A DNA stretch of 64,000 nt, taken from Epinephelus fuscoguttatus. Taxonomy: Eukaryota > Chordata > Actinopteri > Perciformes > Serranidae. Position 1 is the first letter of the stretch; the number at the start of each line of letters is the position of its first letter. The notes beneath the pieces are model-generated. The model was given only the letters and a program-made list of their open reading frames with translations. It had not been told where the DNA came from and did no database searches. The stretch lies in the NCBI RefSeq assembly GCF_011397635.1, contig NC_064755.1, positions 37,926,059 to 37,990,058 on the forward strand, given 5' to 3'. Below, piece after piece: positions 33,701-39,515 of the stretch. The position numbers and the translations under genes are program-made.

Positions 33701-34670
33701 TGCTCTTGCGTCTCCCCCTTAGACCTCATCCTGCCCTCTAAAAGTCCACTTCATTCAAACTCCACACGTCAGGTATGTACTGCAGGGTTTTTGTTAAAAA
33801 AATGTCCAAGCTGAGATAACCCTGATTTTTTTTTTTTTAATTTTGGAAAGCTCAGAAAGAAACAGAAAGCTCCCTCCATAGCTACAGAAGACACTCACAG
33901 AGTAGTACTCCTCCTGGCAAGGTGAAGTGCCCCTTCAATGCTTCATCTTTGAATTCAGGACCGAGATGTTGATTACCCTTGATGTACTGACCCAAAAGTT
34001 CTACAATGCTCATCCCACATCACCAGCATCGCTGTTACAATCGTGCGAAAAACAGTGTTTAACTTTTGTGGTCAGTTGTTTTCTACTGCAATGTGCTTTG
34101 GGAGTTGAAGTTTACTTCTCTCTTAAAACTATAATGCACACTTTTTTCTCCCTTTCACTGATGCTGTTGTTCATTTCTTGCACTGATAACTGAGGTTCTC
34201 AAATGTTCAGACAGCCAGTCAATCATCGGGTCAATATATAAAATGATTTGACTTTTACTTTCACATAGCCACCTGATATAACCTTGCCCTTCTACTATAA
34301 ACAAACAGGACTGAGAGGACTGGCAGCCTCTACTGGCCTCTGTGCTGCACTAGCTGATCTGATTTCACAGCATATCACAGGTAGCTTTCTGATGCATTAA
34401 AGGAGGAACTGTTGCTGCTCCTCTAGTACAAACAGACAACGCTATGCAAAGGAAATTACATATCCAAAAACAAGCATTACCGTAGTATTTGATGTAGCAC
34501 TGATATGTTGGGCTCTAATTATTGCTTCTGGACTCTGAATCAGAAAAAAAAGACAGATATTTGATTGGCTTTTAAGGTACCTACCCGTTTACTGATTGGT
34601 AGATACAGTTGTCAGTGTTTGTACACAGCAGCAGGGCCCTCCCACCGGTCATGGTGCTAGCAGCTGGCAT
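8964..34670 (-). CDS. dennd2a: dennd2a, DENN domain-containing protein 2A (19 coding exons, whole gene span)
   Basis: A guanine-nucleotide exchange factor of the DENND2 family; family knowledge links it to Rab9 and endosome-to-trans-Golgi retrieval. Coding segments, 5' to 3' on the minus strand: 34670-34585, 29775-28860, 26772-26645, 25140-25028, 24918-24721, 24438-24345, 23530-23480, 23197-23010, 20739-20630, 19911-19842, 19512-19435, 16848-16708, 16534-16386, 13758-13581, 13490-13449, 13307-13202, 10765-10478, 9269-9183, 8995-8964. Every intron is GT-AG and every junction is in phase. The sum is 3,055 nt, one more than 1,018 codons; the surplus base lies in the second exon. The product is about 1,017 residues, close to the roughly 1,009 of human DENND2A as I recall it. 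A disordered N-terminal half with ENVYEDI and KENPYEDIE motifs is followed by uDENN, cDENN and dDENN modules from about residue 550 to 990. Identity rests on sequence recall plus synteny with adck2; paralogues DENND2C/2D are the alternatives. Confidence 0.93.
9183..9269 (-). CDS. dennd2a: dennd2a coding exon 18
   Basis: 87 nt, to residue 1007: LFEVRAQEYLDSLPGSEQRG then VNKFLKGLG. Conserved C-terminal tail of DENND2A. Acceptor TATTTCCAG, donor GTAAGA. Confidence 0.95.
9270..10477 (-). other. dennd2a: dennd2a intron 17
   Basis: GT-AG intron between coding exons 17 and 18. At about 10,078-10,320 it holds a copy of a dispersed element beginning ATTAAAAGTACCCTGTGGAG, related to the one at 51,953. 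Confidence 0.8.
10080..10320 (+). repeat. non-autonomous element with TTAA-like border, copy 1
   Basis: Starts at TTAA followed by AAGTACCCTGTGGAGTTTT and shares this start with 51,953. The far end is not resolvable, so the extent is approximate. Confidence 0.45.
10478..10765 (-). CDS. dennd2a: dennd2a coding exon 17 (dDENN, with Ser-rich insertion)
   Basis: 288 nt, about residues 883-978. It reads VVSEAFVRFFVEMVGHYSLF, then a Ser/Pro-rich stretch at about residues 917-935 (EESVSSPTLPSPSSSPSSS), then FQRDPFRKAVTSKSLRRFLE and VFMETQMFTGFIQERELRRQ. The Ser-rich stretch is longer than the equivalent loop in the human protein as I recall it, so it is probably a fish-specific surface-loop expansion. 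Acceptor TCCACCCAG, donor GTACTC. Confidence 0.95.
11596..11942 (-). mobile_element. tRNA-derived SINE
   Basis: Read on the minus strand, it begins with a tRNA-like head: A box GTGGTTAGCATTGTC near 11,933-11,919 and B box GGTTCAAACCC at 11,895-11,885. A body follows (with GTTAGGTTAACTGGCGACTC and GGGATAGGCTCCAGCTCC) and an ATGAATGAAT tail at about 11,607-11,596. This is a widespread fish SINE type. The copy lies in the sense direction of dennd2a and is diverged from an active sequence. Confidence 0.8.
12211..12367. repeat. fold-back (inverted-repeat) element
   Basis: Arms at 12,211-12,255 and 12,323-12,367 are reverse complements at 39 of 45 positions, sharing TGTACTGTTT and GCTGTAAAATGA, with a 67-nt spacer. 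Probably a small MITE or the core of a larger one. No target-site duplication was recognised. Confidence 0.75.
13202..13307 (-). CDS. dennd2a: dennd2a coding exon 16 (dDENN)
   Basis: 106 nt, to residue 882: LDDEDSILPHKLQAALEHVL, then DKRRELACEKGDLPN. Start of the downstream DENN module. Acceptor CTCCACAG; the donor is GTGACT, chosen because it joins in phase to exon 17. Confidence 0.93.
13449..13490 (-). CDS. dennd2a: dennd2a coding exon 15 (42-nt exon)
   Basis: Fourteen codons, VLVVDLGNSRFLRQ, with acceptor TTCACTCAG and donor GTAGAA. VxVDLxN is the conserved strand linking the cDENN and dDENN modules. Confidence 0.94.
13581..13758 (-). CDS. dennd2a: dennd2a coding exon 14 (cDENN)
   Basis: 178 nt, to residue 833: TLSQCCHAVVALLYPFTWQH, then TYIPVLPPSMLDIVCTPTPF and IVGLLSSSLPRLKELPIEE. 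The YPFxWQHTYIPVLP block is diagnostic of DENN proteins. Acceptor CTCCACAG, donor GTAAGA. Confidence 0.96.
14049..14860 (+). mobile_element. non-autonomous DNA transposon, probable TTAA type, interrupted
   Basis: The left end is TTAAAGGTATACTATGCAG and the right end is a decayed CCTGCATTGC, which would pair as TGCATAGTATACCTTTAA in an intact copy. Internal blocks such as CGCCGAGTGGTTGGCTTTCA near the right end are those of a common fish element, as I recall it. The element has no transposase frame. The middle (about 14,200-14,700) may be foreign to the element. Confidence 0.5.
15100..15131 (+). repeat. TA microsatellite
   Basis: About sixteen TA units followed by TGTATATA. Confidence 0.95.
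16386..16534 (-). CDS. dennd2a: dennd2a coding exon 13 (cDENN)
   Basis: 149 nt: VIELCRPSDSRLEHVDFECL, then FSSLSLRLLLRVFASLLLER and RVIFTADKL. The FASLLLERRVIF motif is the best conserved cDENN signature. The donor after CTCAG is GTTGGC, a weak but GT-type site, and the junction with exon 14 is in phase. Confidence 0.95.
16708..16848 (-). CDS. dennd2a: dennd2a coding exon 12 (cDENN)
   Basis: 141 nt, 47 whole codons: ILDEVEKRRAISPALVQPFM, then RGIMEAPFPAPGRTITVKNF and LPGSGTE. Part of the central DENN module. Acceptor TTTTGCAG, donor GTGAGA. Confidence 0.95.
16849..19434 (-). other. dennd2a: dennd2a intron 11
   Basis: 2.6-kb intron between coding exons 11 and 12. It contains one end of a TIR element related to that at 39.2 kb (CAGACCTATCTCCACA at about 17,115) and a split copy of the AAGTAAAAGT-type element (18,585-18,790 and 19,305-19,405). 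Confidence 0.8.
18585..19405 (+). repeat. dispersed repeat (AAGTAAAAGT family), split copy
   Basis: The left part (18,585-18,790) has GTAGCAATGCTACGGTGTAA, AAAAGTACAAAAGCATTAGC and GTACTTATTATGCAGAACGG. The right part (19,305-19,405) has GTAGTAGAGATATAAAGTAG and ends CATTCCACCACTGA, the usual terminus of the family. The roughly 500 nt between them is not recognised and may be a later insertion. Confidence 0.6.
19435..19512 (-). CDS. dennd2a: dennd2a coding exon 11 (cDENN)
   Basis: 78 nt, 26 whole codons: PSGKGRRLPEVYCIVSRLGC FDLFSK. The PEVYCIVSRLGC block begins the central DENN module. Acceptor TGTTCACAG, donor GTAGAT. Confidence 0.95.
19842..19911 (-). CDS. dennd2a: dennd2a coding exon 10
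   Basis: 70 nt, to residue 651: ETFSFVLTGEDGSRRFGYCR RLL. FSFVLTGEDG and RxFGYCRRLL are uDENN/cDENN hallmarks. Acceptor ATCCCAAG, donor GTATGC. Confidence 0.95.
20630..20739 (-). CDS. dennd2a: dennd2a coding exon 9 (uDENN)
   Basis: 110 nt, residues 592-628: LERSFKFMREAEDQLKVIPQ, then FCFPDAKDWAPVDNFPS. The IPxFCFPD motif is the uDENN signature. Acceptor TTCACCCAG, donor GTCAGT. The intron between exons 8 and 9 is enlarged by an antisense LINE insertion. Confidence 0.95.
21062..22431 (+). mobile_element. LINE of the CR1/L2/Rex-like group: RT C-terminus, 3' UTR and ATTG tail
   Basis: An open frame of 178 codons (21,084-21,620) encodes the C-terminal part of a non-LTR reverse transcriptase: SRLDYCNSLLSGSSSKSLKT, LQLIQNAAARVLTG, SPVLASLHWLPVKSRIEFKI, LLWNHLPVTVREADTVSTFK. 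A 3' UTR with CT-rich tracts follows, then the typical end GATATTGGGCTTTATAAATA and ATTGATTGATTGATTG. The copy is 5'-truncated (the polymerase core is missing), but its remaining frame is uninterrupted, so the insertion is fairly young. It lies antisense to dennd2a. Confidence 0.9.
21715..21755 (+). repeat. CT microsatellite inside the LINE 3' UTR
   Basis: About twenty CT units; a second, interrupted CT-rich tract lies at about 22,117-22,158. Confidence 0.9.
23010..23197 (-). CDS. dennd2a: dennd2a coding exon 8 (start of uDENN)
   Basis: 188 nt, to residue 591: AHSQRLVSVQSMLRQ, then LQERKLFEYFIVVALHK and PYLPEVTQQFPLK. The LFEYFxVVxLHK block opens the upstream DENN (uDENN) module. Acceptor TCTCTCAG, donor GTAGAA. 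Confidence 0.94.
23480..23530 (-). CDS. dennd2a: dennd2a coding exon 7 (51-nt acidic micro-exon)
   Basis: A 51-nt exon encoding VTDENSESESDTEEKLK, an acidic casein-kinase-2-like segment just before the DENN module. Acceptor TTTAATTTAG, donor GTGAGA. As a multiple of three with matching flanking phases it could be skipped without a frameshift; no evidence here says that it is. Confidence 0.92.
24345..24438 (-). CDS. dennd2a: dennd2a coding exon 6
   Basis: 94 nt, residues 481-511: MVLKINGIFEARRGKKRMKR then VSQSTESSSGR. A basic cluster followed by a Ser-rich stretch, conserved in DENND2A. Acceptor CTCCTGCAG, donor GTGAGG. Confidence 0.92.
24721..24918 (-). CDS. dennd2a: dennd2a coding exon 5
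   Basis: 198 nt, 66 whole codons (residues 415-480). Contains SSKPGFFRQNSERRSFKLLE and the Ser/Pro run SRISPPSTPSSPDD, ending in the basic RRRRKIPK. Acceptor CCTCCCCAG, donor GTATGG. The basic plus SP-rich composition suggests a phosphoregulated linker ahead of the DENN module (inference). Confidence 0.93.
25028..25140 (-). CDS. dennd2a: dennd2a coding exon 4
   Basis: 113 nt, about residues 377-414: DPPSKENPYEDIELERS, then CLGSKCVSPASSSPIPDTPT K. It contains the conserved KENPYEDIEL block. Acceptor TTCTGAAG, donor GTACCT; it ends on a codon boundary. Confidence 0.93.
25141..26644 (-). other. dennd2a: dennd2a intron 3
   Basis: 1.5-kb intron between coding exons 3 and 4; no gene or confident repeat seen. 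Confidence 0.8.
26645..26772 (-). CDS. dennd2a: dennd2a coding exon 3
   Basis: 128 nt, about residues 334-376. It reads RKSYEFEDLLQSSSES then VDWYAQSRLGLTRTLSEENV and YEDII, almost identical to the human protein as recalled. It carries a TLSEENVYEDI phosphotyrosine-type motif. Acceptor CCACCAG, donor GTAAAC. Confidence 0.93.
26773..28859 (-). other. dennd2a: dennd2a intron 2
   Basis: 2.1-kb intron between coding exons 2 and 3. AT-rich, with two short AATAGACTGGA-like stretches (27,552 and 28,122) that look like dispersed repeat scraps. Confidence 0.8.
28860..29775 (-). CDS. dennd2a: dennd2a coding exon 2 (large, disordered region; apparent frameshift)
   Basis: The largest coding exon, 916 nt, from acceptor TTTTCTAG to donor GTAAGA. 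It encodes about residues 29-333. Recognisable blocks are IRDKISQWEGKKE, HVKKLEKA, an ENVYSEP tyrosine motif, INPVPKPQRTF and the proline-rich RRNLPPLPSIPPPPLP, a likely SH3/WW ligand. The 5' half reads in one frame up to a TAA at 29276-29274. The 3' half (from HVKKLEKA on) reads in the frame reached by skipping one base. Both frames are open between about 29,383 and 29,275, so the surplus base lies there; the A5 run at 29378-29374 is the best candidate. Confidence 0.9.
30005..30185 (+). mobile_element. tRNA-derived SINE, short type
   Basis: tRNA-like head with an A box (GTGGCTCAGGAGGTAGAGTG, 30,014-30,033) and a B box (GGCTGTTCAATCC, 30,057-30,069). A short body follows, ending AAAAAGCACTTTGAGAGGTC and AGACTAAAAAGGTGTTATAC, the usual 3' end of an abundant teleost SINE. 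About 180 bp, antisense to dennd2a, with decayed promoter boxes. Confidence 0.8.
30292..30938. mobile_element. TTAA-flanked fold-back MITE
   Basis: Flanked by TTAA on both sides (30,288-30,291 and 30,939-30,942). Termini AGGAAAACTTCAACTC and GGTTAAGGATTCCT are inverted. Internally two long arms, about 30,460-30,578 and 30,666-30,780, are near-perfect reverse complements (for example ATCCGTTTAAAAACTGTC against the complement of GATAGTTTGTAAACGGAT). No coding capacity. The TTAA target and inverted ends indicate mobilisation by a piggyBac- or Kolobok-type transposase. Confidence 0.8.
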
Positions 34671-34671
34671 C
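34585..34671 (-). CDS. dennd2a: dennd2a coding exon 1 (N-terminus)
   Basis: Acceptor at 34673-34672, then one 5' UTR base and ATG at 34670; donor GTAGGT from 34584. It encodes MPAASTMTGG... ending IYQSVN plus two bases (GG) that join the first base of the next exon to give ...VNGLQCCGLKVGE. A second ATG at residue 7 has a better start context (ACC before ATG), so initiation may be there. The exon is inferred from phase, splice sites and a continuous reading frame, not from recalled homology. An acceptor directly before the ATG implies at least one non-coding exon further upstream. Confidence 0.75.
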
Positions 34672-37600
34672 CTGCACAGTCACACAAAGACATACACAAT
34701 CAGTTACAGTACAGTGTATTTATATAATGGGGTGAGTGCACTGTGTGTGTGTATGGTAAACGTTTGTTGAACATGTGAAAGCAAAGCAGACCTACATTTC
34801 AGCTTGTAGGTCAGGAAGTTGCAAAAAAACACATTTACAAGTGAAACTGTTACAGAGCATAAATTTAGACAGTTGAAAATACATTAATATATTAATAAAG
34901 TTATGGAGATGACACATAAAAACACGCAGACTTATAGACTGACAAATGAGTTAGGTCAAAAGAAAAGCTGCTTCCCCAGGACTCCCTTAGAGAAGAAACC
35001 TCTTACCCTAGTGTGTGAATATAAACTACCAAAATAGCTAAAACCTCCAATTTCTGTGACAAACGAGACTCATTTTCTGAACCAAGCTGCAGAGCAGCAG
35101 ACCTCACAGGTTGCACGGCATCCCCCAAACCCCACTTGATTAGTAATTGGAGGATACAGCTAAAAACAAAACTTAAACAATGGCCAGCCAACAGGCATAA
35201 ACACACTTTATGTTCCAGCATCCATGTGGCATTACGGAAAACGTATATAACGGAAAAATAAAAACTCCACAAAATAATTAAGCTCCATTAGGAAAACATT
35301 ACTGGCAGCTGGAAGCCAGAGAGGGGCACGGAGTTCAGCTTTATAAGGTTATCACTCAGTGTCTCGTCTTTTTGCATTTGCCAGAAACAGATTTCTGGAG
35401 TATCTTCAAGACAAGTACTGAGCACACATTTTGTTTTTGCACTTCAGATTCTCTCCGCAAACTCTCCTTTCAATTCCAGAAAATAACTTCCTTAATGTGC
35501 TGCGTGTCTTCCAGCACTACACATTTCCCTCTGTTCTTTATTACGGACAAGTTGTGCCAAGGCGACTGTGAGGGGGAGAAATTATTACTTGGTCCATTTG
35601 TCAGAGTATAATGAAACCAGATCCAGTTGGAGCCTCGCAAGACCATCCGTATGTAACATCGAATTAAAGCCTCTGGTGCACAGTGCTCATAACTTGGCCT
35701 ATAAAAGCTGGTGGAGGGTTGGCATGGAGCAGAAGGGCCTAGCCTCTGTCTGGCACAGATGTGGTTAACATAAGAGAGAGGGGGGAAGGTCAGGGCTTAC
35801 TCCTGTTGGCAGGTATTCACACATTTGTTCTTAAGTAAATTCGTATAGACACTAATGCATGCTTTGCCACCCAGCTGCATACCCACACACAGAACCTCAT
35901 ATAAAAACACACCTACACAGATCTACACATCCTGCCAAACTGTCCGTACTCCAAACCAAGTTATGGACGTGTGTGCATGTGTGACTTCAACCAGATGTGC
36001 TGGGATACTTTAGGGTATCCGTAGGCCGTCAAACATTTCCTGAGCACTGCCTGACTCAAACCCCCTCTACCAATAAACCTGCATTAGCTAACCCTGACAC
36101 TTCTCTCTCTTGCCCCCTGACTATGTAGGGAATGTGAGCCTAATTCAGCCGAATTCCTCAAATTGTTGTCCCAACTGGCAGTCAGAAAAAAAGCCACATT
36201 TTTGGTGGATTATGTAAAAAAAAACTGCAGCCAAATAGCTGAGCTCTGCCATGAGTTAACAACATAATTGGCCCTCTGGGGTGCAGTGTTTTGAATGACT
36301 CTGGGCCTTTTCTCTTTAAGAATGGAAGAACAAATGGACGCTACGGAAAAGTTGCGGTCTCGGCTGACAAGTACTAAAAGTACAATGTGTCATTTTTTAG
36401 CTCCCAGTTTTGCTCACAGCTCAACTTACACCTATCCATTGCTTTGTCTTTAGCCCCCCATCGGCCCAAGGTCTAGCCCCCCAGAGAGAGAAGAGGAGGA
36501 GGAGGGTTTGCGTCAGCCATCCACCGGCCTGCAGGCCCAAATTATTTTCAGCTGTGAGCCAAGCAGAGGTCACATGTTTGAGGGGAAACATCAACCATTT
36601 TTTTCCCCTTCCTCCCCCTCCTGATTCTTTTCTCCTTACTAAAACCCAACACAGAAATGAAGAACAGAAATCCTGCATGGAAAGGGGGGTGGGCAGGGGG
36701 GACTGTAAAGAATGTATAGAGTCTCCTAGTTTTACAGTTTAATTTTTCTCTAGGTTGGGGACGGTGTTGGGTATCACAGGGGGAGAGGAAAGATGGGAGA
36801 TATGAAGAGAGGGGGCAAATCGAAGAGGACAGGGGGACTGGGGAGACAGGGGTTGTCAAAACTAAAGAGGAAAGTGGATATTGCAAAGAATAATATAAGT
36901 ATACTGTTGCGCTGTGAAAACATTGTAGGCTTTTAGGCTGTCCCACTTCATTGTTTGGAGCCCCAAGGCCAAAACAGAAAGTGCTGTAAGTGGAGATTCC
37001 AGAGCCTTAAAAGGTAATCTGGTATTTTCACACAATTCTGACTTACTTGGATCCCAAACTTGACTCATACATGCAAGACAGTGCTTCCCAGTACTCGCCT
37101 GAACCTGACAAGCAGTAGTGTCTTTGCATCTCATAAAAGCGGTACATTTGACAGCATTGCCAGTTTTACTGCGTTTGGTTACTGAGGAAACTCTTTTTGG
37201 GAGCAACGAAGGCTTTTGTCTCCTACAGCTATTGGCAACTATTGTTAACGCTGACCCTCAGAGCAAGATGGCCACCATAACAATACAGAGGCTGAGGGAA
37301 GCCATCTGCTGAAGCCAATAAAAACGTCACGGGAAACTGCCCCCTTCAGCTTTAGTCCTGTGAGGTGTGACAGGCCGTGGACACTGTGGCAGAGGAAGTG
37401 GAAGTGGTATTGTTCAGCAGCAGCTGGGTGGATGAGCACTGGGTGGAGAAGATGGCAGCAGCGAGAGAGTTAGAATGGAAATAATGCACAATATTTCTGT
37501 TTGATATTCAAAGAGACATTTAGGTTTAATTTTGCGAAGTCCCTCTCTAGTACCCTTTTTACCCAGAATCACCTGTTGACAGTTTATTGTTTGTTTTAGC

Positions 37601-38649
37601 TTCTTTGCCTAATGATCTTCAGCTAAAAAAAATGCCAACATAATCCATCAAGGATAACCTCTAGTCCTGGCCTGAGATGAAAAAAGGATTGGTGCTCAGT
37701 GAACAGCACACAATCTTAATGCCTTGAAGCCTTTACTAGACAGAGATAGCAGCAGTCAGGGTCAGACGCAGGGCATCAGAGCCGAGCATCAGTTGCATAA
37801 CAAACCCTGTGGGAGATTTCCATCAGCAGATGGACATTGGGTATCTGGCCATGGACAGATTCTTATACTGTAAACATGCACTCACATATACCGCTGAGAC
37901 AGGGTTGTTGTTTGTTTAGGCGTAATGGCTGAATCCCAGTGTTGTCTTGTTGTAATAAATAGCATCTCAGCTATCAGCTGGCACCACCTACTCTAAAAAT
38001 GCACAATTAAGGAGAGGGAGGGAATCAAGGGGGGTTAAGTATGCCAGCAAGTATGACACTGACTAGAGGCAACTTTGGTGTTTATATCAACAGTGCAGAA
38101 AACTTTGCAAAGTTTGACTTGAGGGTAGGTCTGGAGGGACCATGCAATACCTGTATCAAAACGTTTTATCCTCCGTACAGTGGATTTTTTAAAGACATAT
38201 CAAGTCTGCATTTCCTGACCCTTTAGCCCACGCTGTACTTTGTCAGACTAGCTAGTAAAATGTGCTGTCCGACCACGCTGGAAGGCTTAACCATTCAGTA
38301 CTACCACATTCAATGGCAGGGTGAAAAGCCTGTCCTGAATCATACAGGAGGGCAAGCTGCAATAACAGTTTCAGTATTGGGATAACAGCATACAATGCTT
38401 TCACTAGAGCCTTGTGTTGTAAAAAAAATATAGATTTATGGATATATATTGAATTTGTGTTATGAATATGTTATCAAAAATCAACATTTTTTAAGGTACT
38501 GTATCAAAGTTAGAAATTCCAGTATTGCGACAACACAACTAAAGATAAAAAACGGAACAGTGACAGTCAAGTTAAAGACCTCAGATCAGACCTCATATCG
38601 CGTAGACTGGCTCACAGGATATAAACTGTGGGTGTAGAGCCTGTTACTG

Positions 38650-39515
38650 GCCACCTATCTCAGACTGTTAGCATCAACATATAAAGAAAACTGGATATAG
38701 CATTGGAAGTGGAGCCCTATTCATTCCTATGCACGTTGCTTAGTGGCACATGAAGCCAAAAAGACTAGATTTCTGCTGTATAAAATTACCTAGATTACCC
38801 TTCCGCATTGTGGGGCCCATAAAGCAGGTGCCCTAGAGACAGGGCAGCTGAATGGCTAACTTCTGCCAGCCAAGCAGCTAACAACTTAGCCCTCCGCTAT
38901 CTTGAATGGGGATAAGAATGATTTAATCATGTGGTTCATCTAGACTTTCAAAATGATACTGGCCCAAATGGATCAAATCCTGATAGTGAAACAAGTCATT
39001 TCCTTGAGGTTATGATGCTCAAAAAAATGTATCCACTGATAACAGATATCTCTTTCACAAAGTACGTCTATGGGGAAAATGTCTATGGGGGATGTTTTTG
39101 GGCCCCATGGCATCACATCCCCAAGCATTATAATTCTGCATAAGTCCACAATGTAAAATTGGCTTCAAAGTCAGGGGCTGTTCTTTAACACACTCCCCGC
39201 ATTTTCAAAATAGCCATCACCACGTGAAATTAGTCTTTCATAACCGGACCTATCTCCACACTTTGAACTAGCGACCTACATGCTAAACTGTTCTTCAGTG
39301 TTTCATGTAGCATTACTTCTGCAGTGATTTAGCCATTGTAATTCCAGCAGGCGCCTCTCCACCAAAACAACTGCCCTCCGTGTCTGCATCCTGGGCTTAG
39401 CGATGAACAGAACTACAAACATCCCAGAGCCTTTTTTTCCCTTTGTGCAGAATTATGACAGGTTCAGCCAGACCTTTCTCCAGCACTGGCACAGTGTGAG
39501 ATAGGTCTGGCTATG
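38650..39515. repeat. repeat-derived block with a terminal-inverted-repeat element at its right end
   Basis: The right part, 39,239-39,515, has inverted ends: CATAACCGGACCTATCTCC... on the left and AGATAGGTCTGGCTATG on the right, identical as inverted repeats apart from a few changes. The left part (38,650-39,150) has CCCTATTCATTCCTATGC and GTCTATGGGG motifs that resemble another dispersed fish repeat, less certainly. Confidence 0.6.

Larger units (their letters stand above)
29776..34584 (-). other. dennd2a: dennd2a intron 1 (between the first two coding exons)
   Basis: 4.8-kb intron with a tRNA-derived SINE (30,005-30,185) and a 647-bp TTAA-flanked fold-back element (30,292-30,938). A possible further element begins at TTAAAGGTGTACTCC (33,251), with an unusual GCTCC/CGCTC-rich stretch at 33,340-33,445. 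Confidence 0.7.
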
